Of a stretch of 64,000 bases of DNA, positions 1 through 7,728 are shown piece by piece. Both the position numbers and the translations under genes were made by a program. The notes beneath the pieces were generated by a model, which worked only from the letters and a program-made list of their open reading frames with translations, made no database searches and was not told the DNA's origin. Within the stretch, counting starts at the first letter, position 1; every line of letters begins with the position of its first letter. Origin of the DNA: Amnibacterium flavum (lineage in GTDB: Bacteria; Actinomycetota; Actinomycetes; Actinomycetales; Microbacteriaceae); the NCBI RefSeq assembly GCF_003097495.1, contig NZ_QEOP01000001.1:248001-312000 (forward strand), read 5' to 3'.

Positions 1-642
1 GATCTCGTGCAGCAGGTCCTCGTCGACTCGGACGTCGACCTGGAATCGCGACACCTCCATGGAGTTGACCGCGAAGTGCTTGAGGCAGGACATGACCCAC
101 GGGTTGACGCCCTCTGTCACGGCCGAGCCCATCGCCCCGAGCAGCACCGGCTCCTCACCGTAGGACTCCTGCGATCTGCCCCACCCGGGCGCGTAGGCGA
201 GGTTCACGCAGATCCCCGCGAACAGGTTCGCGCCCCGCGCTCGCGCCTCGGCGCCCATGGCGTCGCCGATCCGGCGCTCGAGCTCGGGATCGAAGGTCGC
301 CGCCCTGGCGAGGGCCGCGGGGAACGCCGTGGCCACACCCGTGACGACACCGCGGGGGCCGTCGGTGAAGCGGATGCCGGGGATGCCGAGCCGATCGAGC
401 TGGCCGCCCTGGTAGGTCGTCGCCCCGTATCCGATCGCGAAACCCCACAGGCCGCGCACGACGGGGAGATCCCCGTCGAGCAGCCACAGCAGCTCCTGCT
501 CGGTGAGGAGCGAGCGGAGGGATGCGGCCGCTTCCTCGACACCGCGCGCGCCCCGCCGGACCGAGTCGACCGCGTCGGCGAACGCGGTGCCGGGTGTCAG
601 GATCGGGTCGCCCGTCGTCGTCCCCCGAGGCGCCCTCTGCAT
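1..642 (-). CDS. Glycoside hydrolase family 3 protein, N-terminal fragment
   Basis: The first 214 residues of a GH3 beta-glycosidase are visible; the gene runs off the left edge. The GH3 barrel signatures are DGPRGV (about residues 94-99), GRSQESYGEEPVLLG and CLKHFAVNSME, which are substrate-binding stretches of GH3 beta-glucosidases. The catalytic aspartate lies beyond the edge, so activity cannot be judged. No signal peptide is seen, suggesting a cytoplasmic enzyme that cleaves imported oligosaccharides. The start is an ATG at 642; an ATG a few bases upstream is in another frame and hits a stop within 20 codons. It is divergent from the FAH/ADH pair. The exact sugar specificity cannot be read from this fragment. 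Confidence 0.85.
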   Translation of the reverse strand, partial: MQRAPRGTTTGDPILTPGTAFADAVDSVRRGARGVEEAAASLRSLLTEQELLWLLDGDLPVVRGLWGFAIGYGATTYQGGQLDRLGIPGIRFTDGPRGVVTGVATAFPAALARAATFDPELERRIGDAMGAEARARGANLFAGICVNLAYAPGWGRSQESYGEEPVLLGAMGSAVTEGVNPWVMSCLKHFAVNSMEVSRFQVDVRVDEDLLHEI

Positions 643-771
643 GCAGTCATGCCTACACCCTCGTTCCTCGTCATTCGCTCGGTGGCAGCGGTTTCTATGC
701 ATCTGCGGGCATGGAGTGGAAGAGTTGGGTCGTCGCCGAGCCAGGCGGCAGCAGCCCACCAGGAGAGATCA

Positions 772-1635
772 ATGCAGCTCATGCGCCTGGGAGCCGTCGG
801 CTCCGAGCGACCCGTCATCCGCCTCGACGACGAACGCTACGTGGATGTGTCCGACGTCGTCGACGACTTCGACGAGGCCTTCTTCGGAAGCGGGAGGATC
901 GCCGAGCTCCCCGCGATCGTCGATGCCCGCGTCGCGAGCGGTTCGATGGGCACCTTCGCGGGAGAGCGCATCGGCGCCCCGATCGCGCGTCCGCATCAGA
1001 TCCTCTGCATCGGCCTCAACTACAGCGACCACGCCGCCGAGACCGGTCAGGCGGTGCCGAGTGAGCCGATCCTGTTCACCAAGTCGCCGAACACCCTGGT
1101 CGGTCCGATGGACGATGTGCGGATCCCGCGCGGATCGACGAAGCCCGACTGGGAGGTGGAGCTCGGCATCGTCATCGGGCGCCGCACGAGCTATCTCGAC
1201 AGCGTCGACGAGGCGCGGGACGCGATCGCCGGCTACACGGTCGTCAACGACGTAAGCGAGCGGGCCTTCCAGATCGAGCGCGGGGGTCAGTGGTCGAAGG
1301 GCAAGTCGGCCGAGACCTTCAACCCGGCAGGCCCCTGTCTCGTCACCCCCGACGAGATCGACGACGTGCTCGCACTCGACATGTGGCTCGACGTGAACGG
1401 CACCCGGCGGCAGACCGGATCGACCTCGACCATGGTCTTCGACCCCTACTTCATCGTCCACTACCTGAGCCAGTTCCTGGTGCTCGAACCCGGCGACCTC
1501 ATCAACACGGGAACCCCTCCCGGCGTCGGCATGGGCTTCAAGCCGCCGATCTGGCTGCAGCCGGGCGATGTGATGGAGCTCGGCATCGAGGGTCTCGGTT
1601 CGCAGCGGCAGAACGTCGTCGCCCCTCGCGCGTGA
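772..1635 (+). CDS. Fumarylacetoacetate hydrolase family protein
   Basis: A 287-residue FAH-fold enzyme, the usual length for the single-domain bacterial family (2-keto-4-pentenoate hydratase/HpcE type). Hallmarks are ILCIGLNYSDHAAE, the metal-site acidic run in DWEVELGIVIG, GYTVVNDVSER, and the C-terminal INTGTPPGVGMGF. The start at 772 is chosen because AGGAGAG lies 5 bases upstream; the reading frame stays open further upstream but without a ribosome site. It overlaps the following dehydrogenase by 4 bases, so the two are one operon. In actinobacteria such pairs often act in deoxy-sugar-acid pathways (for example 2,4-diketo-3-deoxy-L-fuconate hydrolase); that role is inferred, not shown. 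Confidence 0.85.
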   Translation: MQLMRLGAVGSERPVIRLDDERYVDVSDVVDDFDEAFFGSGRIAELPAIVDARVASGSMGTFAGERIGAPIARPHQILCIGLNYSDHAAETGQAVPSEPILFTKSPNTLVGPMDDVRIPRGSTKPDWEVELGIVIGRRTSYLDSVDEARDAIAGYTVVNDVSERAFQIERGGQWSKGKSAETFNPAGPCLVTPDEIDDVLALDMWLDVNGTRRQTGSTSTMVFDPYFIVHYLSQFLVLEPGDLINTGTPPGVGMGFKPPIWLQPGDVMELGIEGLGSQRQNVVAPRA

Positions 1636-2645
1636 GGGCCTTCGCCCTGACGGGTCCTCGTCAGTTCGAGGTGCGGGACGAACCCGATCCGGTCGCGGGA
1701 CCCGGTCAGGTGGTCGTCCACATCGAACGGGTGGGTGTCTGCGGAACCGACGTCGAGTTCTTCACCGGGGAGATGTCGTATCTGCACACCGGCCGCGCCG
1801 CGTATCCGATGCGCCTCGGCCATGAGTGGTCGGGGACAGTGACCTCCGTCGGCGACGGTGTCGACCCGGCGTGGCTCGGCCGACGCACCACTGGAGACAC
1901 GATGCTCGGCTGCGGCCGGTGCGACCGGTGCCTCAGCGGCCGCCACCATGTCTGCGCCGAACTCGTCGAGGTGGGGATCAGCGGCGGGTTCGCGGGGGCT
2001 CTCGCCGAGCGGCTCGCCGTTCCGGCCTCCGCTCTCCATGCGCTGCCCGACGCGGTCGACGCCGTTTCGGGTGCCCTGGTGGAGCCCGGAGGCAACGCCC
2101 TGCGCGCGCTCGACGCCGCCTCACTCGCGGCCGGTGATCGACTGCTCGTCATGGGTCCGGGCACGATCGGGCTGCTGACGGCGCAGTTCGCGCATGCCGC
2201 CGGTATCGAGGTGCACGTGCTCGGCCTGCCGCTGCCCGCGCTCGAATTCGCGAAGGGCTTCGGCTTCGCGGGGGTGTGGACGGACGCCGATCTGCCGCTC
2301 CTGCCCTGGGACGCGGTAATCGACGCATCGAACGCCGCGGCGCTCCCATCGCGAGCGGTGGAGCTCGTCGAACCGGGCAGGCGTGTGGTGTTCATCGGTC
2401 TCGCGGGCGCGCCGAGTCTCGTGGACAGCAGATCGATCGCGCTGAAGGATGTCACCGCCGTCGGGATCCTCGGCGCCTCCGCCGGCCTCGACGGAACCAT
2501 CGACCGGTTCGCGAGCGGAGCGGTCGACCCCCGGACCCTGGTGGCCGCCACGGTGGGCCTGGAGCGGGCCGGCGACGTGCTCGGCGGCTGGCGGCCGACG
2601 GACGCGGGAGCGGGACCCAAGATCCACATCGATCCGCGGCTCTGA
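1632..2645 (+). CDS. Zinc-dependent alcohol/polyol dehydrogenase (MDR family)
   Basis: A 337-residue medium-chain dehydrogenase. It shows the catalytic zinc ligands in VCGTDVEFF and RLGHEWSGTV, a structural-zinc cysteine cluster (LGCGRCDRCLSGRHHVC), and the Rossmann motif MGPGTIGLL. It starts with GTG overlapping the TGA of the FAH gene (GTGA), the usual translational coupling. The family oxidises secondary alcohols or polyols with NAD(P). Together with the FAH-fold partner and the GH3 enzyme next door it suggests a sugar oxidation route, but the substrate is unknown. The last bases and stop context (TGACCGAGCCCCGATC) are repeated about 98 bp downstream. Confidence 0.85.
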   Translation: MRAFALTGPRQFEVRDEPDPVAGPGQVVVHIERVGVCGTDVEFFTGEMSYLHTGRAAYPMRLGHEWSGTVTSVGDGVDPAWLGRRTTGDTMLGCGRCDRCLSGRHHVCAELVEVGISGGFAGALAERLAVPASALHALPDAVDAVSGALVEPGGNALRALDAASLAAGDRLLVMGPGTIGLLTAQFAHAAGIEVHVLGLPLPALEFAKGFGFAGVWTDADLPLLPWDAVIDASNAAALPSRAVELVEPGRRVVFIGLAGAPSLVDSRSIALKDVTAVGILGASAGLDGTIDRFASGAVDPRTLVAATVGLERAGDVLGGWRPTDAGAGPKIHIDPRL

Positions 2646-2756
2646 CCGAGCCCCGATCACCGGCACGAGCCGACTTCACCGGCACCAGCGAACATCACCC
2701 GCACCAGCAGACATCGCCGGCACGTCCTACTACGACCGCTTGACCGAGCCCCGATC
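2643..2756. repeat. 3'-end duplication with degenerate 18-bp repeats
   Basis: The 16-mer TGACCGAGCCCCGATC that contains the dehydrogenase stop codon (2643-2658) occurs again at 2741-2756. Between the copies the sequence is built of degenerate units of about 18 bp with the core TCACCGGCACCAGC. No gene is seen here. Confidence 0.7.
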
Positions 2757-2811
2757 GCCCGGAACGGCGACTCGGCGGCGGGTGCGCCCGGCGGGCTGCC
2801 GGGTACCGGGC

Positions 2812-3252
2812 TCAGACCAGTGCCAGCTCCACCTGCGATGCGTCGAGGATCCGCTCGCCGCTGACGAATGCGACGCGCGCCGAGCGACCCGTCTCCGCAT
2901 CGACGAAATCGACGAGAGGCAGCTCGTCGACGGGACGGAAACGCATTCCCCATTCGCCGAGGGCGCCGAGCACGGCTGCGAGCCCGCGGCATGCCTCGGT
3001 GGGGATGTACTCGTCACGCGTGCGACCGCCTTCGGGCTTGTAGGCGCGCTTCTCGAGAAGTCCGCTCTCGACCAGGGACGCCAGCCGTGCGGCCAGGACG
3101 TCCCTCGGAGCTCCGAGCTCGCGCTGGAACTCGCTGAAGCGGGTTCGTCCGGCGAGCGATTCCCGGATCACGAGGAGGGTCCATCGATCGCCGAGCACGC
3201 TGAGGCTGCGTGCGATCGGGCAGCGGGTGTCGGGAGCAAGCGCGTTCATCAC
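2812..3252 (-). CDS. HxlR-family transcriptional regulator
   Basis: A 146-residue winged-helix regulator. The HxlR pattern CPIARSLSVLGDRWTLLVIRE is at the N terminus, followed by RTRFSEFQRELGAPRDVLAARLASLVESGLL (recognition helix and wing), and a C-terminal extension of about 50 residues with LGALGEWG. HxlR proteins are dimeric, often redox- or aldehyde-sensing, and usually control a divergent oxidoreductase; here the divergent SDR at 3378 is the obvious target. The start may be either of two adjacent ATG codons (3252 or 3249). The shared intergenic region has near-direct repeats CTAGGTTGAG and CTAGGTTTGC that could be half-sites. Confidence 0.85.
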   Translation of the reverse strand: MMNALAPDTRCPIARSLSVLGDRWTLLVIRESLAGRTRFSEFQRELGAPRDVLAARLASLVESGLLEKRAYKPEGGRTRDEYIPTEACRGLAAVLGALGEWGMRFRPVDELPLVDFVDAETGRSARVAFVSGERILDASQVELALV

Positions 3253-3377
3253 CCCATCCTAGGTTGAGTTTGCTAATCGAATCCAGCAGAGCTAGGTTTG
3301 CGATCCATACGCAGCAGATTCCGCTGCGGCCTGCCGCATGACGCGGCGGGCCGCGGCACGATCAGAAGGAGACCATC

Positions 3378-4085
3378 GTGGTCGCACTCGACGGAGCAGT
3401 AGTACTGGTGACAGGCGCGGGCGGCGGCCTGGGGGTGGAGTTCGTGCGCCAGGCGCTCGAACGAGGCGCACGCAAGGTCTACGCCACGGCGCGCATCCCG
3501 CGCGAGTGGGACGACTCGCGCGTTGTGCCCCTCGCCCTGGACGTGACCGACGAGGCGAGCGTCGCCGCCGCCGTCGCCGCCGCGGGTGACACCACGATCG
3601 TCGTCAACAACGCGGGAGTCGGCGGCGCGAACTCCCTCCTCGACAGCGATCTCGCCGAGGTGCGCCGCGTGTTCGAGACCAACCTCTTCGGAGCGCTCGC
3701 CGTTGCGAAGGAGTTCGCGCCCATCCTCGCCGCGAACGGAGGCGGCGCGCTGATCGACGTGCACTCGGTCCTCAGCTGGATCGGACTCGCGGGCGGCTAC
3801 AGCGCATCCAAGGCCGCATTCTGGTCGGTCACGAACTCCCTCCGTCTCGAGCTCGCCCCGGCGGGCACCCAGGTGACCGGGGTCCACGTCGGATACACCG
3901 ACACCCCCATGACCGCGGGTGTCACCGCCCCGAAGAACGACCCCGCCGACGTCGTCCGCGACACCTACGACGGGGTGGAGGCCGGCGCGACGGAGGTCCT
4001 CGCCGACCAGCTCAGCCGCGACGTTAAGACCGGCCTCGCCGGTCCGATCGAGCGGCTCTATCCCCAGCTCAGCCCTATCAGCTGA
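3378..4085 (+). CDS. SDR-family oxidoreductase
   Basis: A classical short-chain dehydrogenase of 235 residues. The N-terminal NAD(P) motif is TGAGGGLG (about residues 11-18), the NNAG motif is VVNNAGVGG, and the catalytic pair is in YSASKAAF. A GTG start follows the purine run AGAAGGAGA at a normal distance. It is transcribed divergently from the HxlR regulator, the common arrangement in which HxlR represses an inducible detoxifying oxidoreductase. The substrate is not known. Downstream, a 12-bp perfect inverted repeat (4177-4188 with 4221-4232) may end the transcript. Confidence 0.85.
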   Translation: MVALDGAVVLVTGAGGGLGVEFVRQALERGARKVYATARIPREWDDSRVVPLALDVTDEASVAAAVAAAGDTTIVVNNAGVGGANSLLDSDLAEVRRVFETNLFGALAVAKEFAPILAANGGGALIDVHSVLSWIGLAGGYSASKAAFWSVTNSLRLELAPAGTQVTGVHVGYTDTPMTAGVTAPKNDPADVVRDTYDGVEAGATEVLADQLSRDVKTGLAGPIERLYPQLSPIS

Positions 4086-4695
4086 GCCCACTCCGCTCAG
4101 TCCAGCCCGGCGAACGCCCCCGCCGAACCCCGTTCGCCGGGCACAGCCGGTCCACTTCCCGCGAGCCGGGAGATCGGAACCGCGGCACTTGCCCCTCGAC
4201 GCGCGGCGTCGCGGCGGGAGGTGCCGCGGTTCGGTCTGCGAACGACTCCCCGGCCCGCGCGTATACACCCCGGATCGCCGGATCCGGCGGCGCGACACGC
4301 CCGAGGTGCGTCGGAGAGGGGGTCCCTCGGCAAAGTTTTCAAAATGTACCCCGTTTTCGGGTCAGTGCCCCCCACTGCACCTCAACCCACCCCTAAGAGG
4401 TGGTGCAACTGAGCCCGCCCCGGCCATGTACCCCAGAGGGGTCACAACCCCGCCACGGCTGCCTATCGCCCTCTTGACCAGTACTTTTGCTCTCCCGGAC
4501 AGCAACCCCGCGGGCGGGATCTCCCCCCGATCGGGGGTCACTTCGCGGATGGAGACAGGTCTGTCCGCCGAACGTCGGACTGGCGGATCGCTGCCAGCCG
4601 CGCCGCGCCGCCGAAACGGGCGTATCGACGGCGGTCGCGTTTGACGCCCCCGTTCGGGCGTGGTGCCATTCACTCCTGACCACAACCCCTCGACG
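4086..4695. other. 610-bp leader with clustered palindromes, no gene
   Basis: No supportable gene is seen between the SDR and the glycosyltransferase. The stretch contains a 12-bp inverted repeat GAACCGCGGCAC (4177) / GTGCCGCGGTTC (4221), ACCCC-AGA-GGGGT near 4430, the perfect palindrome CCCCCGATCGGGGG (4524-4537) and GACAGGTCTGTC (4554-4565). A patch around 4330-4360 is AT-richer than its surroundings. The likely role is a regulated promoter and leader for the polysaccharide operon. The first inverted repeat may instead be the terminator of the SDR. Confidence 0.55.
4554..4565. promoter_or_regulatory. Palindrome GACAGGTCTGTC upstream of the GT2 operon
   Basis: A perfect 12-bp dyad about 130 bp before the first candidate start of the glycosyltransferase, just after the CCCCCGATCGGGGG palindrome. 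This is a typical size for a regulator binding site. The protein that would bind is unknown. Confidence 0.35.
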
Positions 4696-6222
4696 ATGCG
4701 GGACGAACACACACGAGCCGGGGGGCAATCGTTGTTCATCTTCATCCTTCAAGTCCGCCACATGCTGGGCGGGCACCCCGAGATCTACCTCTTCGCCATC
4801 TACTCGGCGCTGATCTGGGGCCTCTGGGCGCTCAAGCTCGTCCTGTCGATGCGCTACCGGCCCTTCACCGGGGAGTTCACGGGCACGACCAGCGTCGTCG
4901 TGCCGGTCGTCGACGAACCGCTGGATCTGTTCCGCGATGTGCTCCAGCGCATGGTCGACCAGAAGCCCGGCGAGATCATCGTCGTCATCAATGGCGCCCC
5001 CAATCCGGCACTCGTCGGGGTGTGCGAGGAGTTCGCACCGGCGGTCCGCTGGGTGCACACCCCGATTCCGGGCAAGCGCAACGCCGTGATGATCGGCACG
5101 CGGATGTCGACCGGTGACATCACGGTGCTCGTCGACTCCGACACGATCTGGACGCCCGGCACGCTGACCGAGCTGGTCAAGCCGTTCGCCGACGACTCGG
5201 TCGGCGGCGTGACGACACGTCAGCGCATCCTCGAGCCCGAGCGCAGCTGGATCACCCGCTGGGCCGACTGGCTGGAGAACTCCCGGGCGCTCTACTCGAT
5301 GCCCGCGCAGAGCGTGCTCGGCCAGATCGGCTGCCTGCCCGGCCGGACCATCGCGTTCCGCCGCAACATCCTGATGCGCGTCATGGACAAGTTCATGACG
5401 CAAAAGTTCCTCGGCGTCTTCCTCGAGGTCTCCGACGACCGGACCCTGACGAACCTCACGCTCAAAGAGGGCTACCGCACCGTGTACCAGTACACGAGCC
5501 TCGTCTACACGGATGCTCCCCTGCAGGTGAAGAAGCTCTACAAGCAGCAGCTCCGCTGGGCTCGCGGCAGCCAGTACAACACCCTGCGGATGCTGCCCTG
5601 GATGCTCGGTCACGCACCGGTGCTGGCCCTGTTCTTCGTGATGGACATCATCCTTCCGTTCCTGCTGCTCGGCGTGATCGGCGGCTGGGTCTGGCGGGCG
5701 ATCGTCGGAGGCGGATACAACTTCTACTCCGACATCCTCACCACCTACGGGGTGCAGAGCGGGCTGGCCCTGGTGGTCGCCCTGATGGTCGCCTCGTCGG
5801 TGCTCAGCATGGCGATCCGGCAGCTCCGGCACCTCGCGGAGAAGCCCACCGACTTCTTCCGCCTCCCTCTCTTCATCATCGTGTCGACCGCGTTCCTGAT
5901 GCCGATCCGGATCATCGGCTTCTTCCGGATGGCGCACGCCAGCGGGTGGGGAACCCGCGCCGGTGCGTACTCGGGCGGCGATGTGGACATGAGCGACTAC
6001 GAGGCAGGCGGCACGCCGGTCGCCGGCTCGGCGTCACCTGGCGCAGCCCTCGCCCTCGAACGCACCTCGGCCGAAGGGGAAGTCCTCACCCGCGCCCGCC
6101 GCCGCGTGGCCGCCCCGCAGAAGGTGCGGAAGGGCCGCCACTACAACCCACTCGCCGCTATCCCGTACCTGATCGGATTCACGATCATCGCGCTGGAAGG
6201 ACTCCTCATTGTCTCCGCGTAA
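4696..6222 (+). CDS. Hyaluronan-synthase-like membrane glycosyltransferase (GT2)
   Basis: A processive GT2 synthase of about 508 residues. An N-terminal membrane helix (PEIYLFAIYSALIWGLWALK) precedes the GT-A domain, which has VDSDT (DxD type), LPGRTIAFRR, the acceptor/base motif SDDRTLTN and the processive QQLRWARGSQYN (QxxRW). Several C-terminal helices follow (ALFFVMDIILPFLLLGVIGG and others), then a basic tail with a final helix. This layout matches hyaluronan and type-3-capsule synthases, which polymerise and export the chain from UDP-sugars. The start is uncertain: ATG 4696 has no clear ribosome site, while TTG 4732 follows GGGGGG. It overlaps the GH26 gene and is co-transcribed with UDP-glucose dehydrogenase, which could supply UDP-glucuronate. 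Confidence 0.85.
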   Translation: MRDEHTRAGGQSLFIFILQVRHMLGGHPEIYLFAIYSALIWGLWALKLVLSMRYRPFTGEFTGTTSVVVPVVDEPLDLFRDVLQRMVDQKPGEIIVVINGAPNPALVGVCEEFAPAVRWVHTPIPGKRNAVMIGTRMSTGDITVLVDSDTIWTPGTLTELVKPFADDSVGGVTTRQRILEPERSWITRWADWLENSRALYSMPAQSVLGQIGCLPGRTIAFRRNILMRVMDKFMTQKFLGVFLEVSDDRTLTNLTLKEGYRTVYQYTSLVYTDAPLQVKKLYKQQLRWARGSQYNTLRMLPWMLGHAPVLALFFVMDIILPFLLLGVIGGWVWRAIVGGGYNFYSDILTTYGVQSGLALVVALMVASSVLSMAIRQLRHLAEKPTDFFRLPLFIIVSTAFLMPIRIIGFFRMAHASGWGTRAGAYSGGDVDMSDYEAGGTPVAGSASPGAALALERTSAEGEVLTRARRRVAAPQKVRKGRHYNPLAAIPYLIGFTIIALEGLLIVSA

Positions 6223-7648
6223 GCCATCCCGCCACTGGTGGGCGCAGTCGAGCCGCAACGTCCGGATCGGCGCCATCGGCGGGTTCATCCTGCTGGCCGG
6301 ACTAACCACCGTCAGCTACGTCATCTGGACCTCGCCCGGCAATGCGGCCGCCACCGTCGAAGCGATCGCCGAGCAGGTCGACAACCTCGACCCGCGCATC
6401 TCGTCCCTGAAGGCCGAGAACGCGGCACTCCAGCAGAAGGTCGAGGGACTGCGGGCCGAAGTGGCCAAGCGCGACCTCGCGCTGCGGGCCAAGTACACCC
6501 CGCCCACCACTCCGACGCCGGACACCGGCGTCAAGGACGACAGCAGCCTGGGAACCGCGCCGAAGGCTCCGACGGCCAAGCCGCCGACCGCCGCGAAGCC
6601 CGCGGCACCGACCACCCCGGTCGCAGCGGCCCCCGCCCCGATCACGGCCCCGCCACTGTCGGAGCTGGTGACGGCGCAGCAGCGCTACATGGGGCTGTAC
6701 ACCGAGCAGGCGCCGTTCAACTGGGCGACCTACGACGACATCGCGAGCAAGCTCGAGGTCTCGCCGTCGGTGGTCGGCTACTTCGGCGGCTGGGACGAGC
6801 CGTTCCGCGCGAACGCGGTCACCCGGGCGTGGGAGAAGGGACGCCTCCCCCTCCTGACCTGGGAGTCGCGGCCGATCAACGCCCCGAACAGCGTCATCAA
6901 CGAGCCGGATTACACCCTCCCCCGCATCATCGGGGATCCCGCGAACGGTGTCCCTGGTGCGTTCGACGACTATCTGCGGCAGTACTCACGAGACATCGTC
7001 AGCACAGGACTCCCCATGGCGATCCGGCTCGATCACGAGATGAACGGAGTCTGGTACCCCTGGGCCGAGACCACCGGCAGCGGAGCTCCGATCAACGGCA
7101 ACAGTCCCGGCGACTACGTGAAGATGTGGCGGCACGTCCACGACATCTTCGAGCAGGAGGGCGCCGGCGAGTACGTCATCTGGATCTGGGCTCCGAACAT
7201 CGTCAACAACCTGCCGGCGACGCATCAGCCGGTCGAGTATCTGGCGTCGCTCTACCCGGGAGACGAGTACGTGGACTGGGTCGGACTGTCGGGCTATCTC
7301 CGCCCGGCGTACAAGCCCGACAACGACTTCACCTTCTCCTACAGCTTCGACCGGAGCCTCAACCAGCTGCGGACGATCGCTCCCGGCAAACCGATCCTGC
7401 TGGCGGAGGTCGGCGCGTCCGAGACGGGAGGCCACAAGGTCGGTTGGGTGAACTCGATGTTCGACGCCCTCGCCAAGCCCGAGAACTCCGACGTGATCGG
7501 AATGGTCTGGTTCAACCTCGCGGTCTCGACCTACACCGAGGGAGAACTGGGCACCAACGACTGGCGGATGGACTCCCGACCGGACACCCTCGCGGCGTTC
7601 AAGACCGGGTTCGCGAGGCCCGAGCTCGAGTTCGATATCAGCCCATGA
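6209..7648 (+). CDS. Membrane-anchored GH26 glycanase (mannanase-like)
   Basis: A 479-residue type II membrane protein. A basic N terminus leads to a membrane helix (about 19-40), then a probable coiled coil (48-95), a Pro/Thr/Ala linker (95-150) and a GH26 domain. The catalytic acid/base is E277 in RLDHEMNGVWYPW and the likely nucleophile E400 in ILLAEVGAS, both intact. It starts with TTG 14 bases before the synthase stop, so translation is coupled. GH26 enzymes hydrolyse beta-mannans, mixed beta-glucans or beta-1,3-xylans. Held outside the membrane beside a synthase, this one probably trims or releases the nascent polymer, as BcsZ does for cellulose; that parallel is inference. Confidence 0.85.
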   Translation: MSPRKPSRHWWAQSSRNVRIGAIGGFILLAGLTTVSYVIWTSPGNAAATVEAIAEQVDNLDPRISSLKAENAALQQKVEGLRAEVAKRDLALRAKYTPPTTPTPDTGVKDDSSLGTAPKAPTAKPPTAAKPAAPTTPVAAAPAPITAPPLSELVTAQQRYMGLYTEQAPFNWATYDDIASKLEVSPSVVGYFGGWDEPFRANAVTRAWEKGRLPLLTWESRPINAPNSVINEPDYTLPRIIGDPANGVPGAFDDYLRQYSRDIVSTGLPMAIRLDHEMNGVWYPWAETTGSGAPINGNSPGDYVKMWRHVHDIFEQEGAGEYVIWIWAPNIVNNLPATHQPVEYLASLYPGDEYVDWVGLSGYLRPAYKPDNDFTFSYSFDRSLNQLRTIAPGKPILLAEVGASETGGHKVGWVNSMFDALAKPENSDVIGMVWFNLAVSTYTEGELGTNDWRMDSRPDTLAAFKTGFARPELEFDISP

Positions 7649-7728
7649 CCCGCGACCTGTTCACCGACCTCAAGTACCGCACCGACCCCGCAAACCCGTG
7701 GCTGCACCCACATCCAGGAGGAGAACCG

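Noticed and set aside
7-771. Upstream extension of the FAH gene over the GH3 region
   Set aside because: The extra 255 codons have no homology, whereas the minus strand encodes clear GH3 motifs and a ribosome site marks 772.
4177-4565. Riboswitch (c-di-GMP or other) in the leader of the polysaccharide operon
   Set aside because: No conserved riboswitch core could be recognised; only simple dyads are seen.
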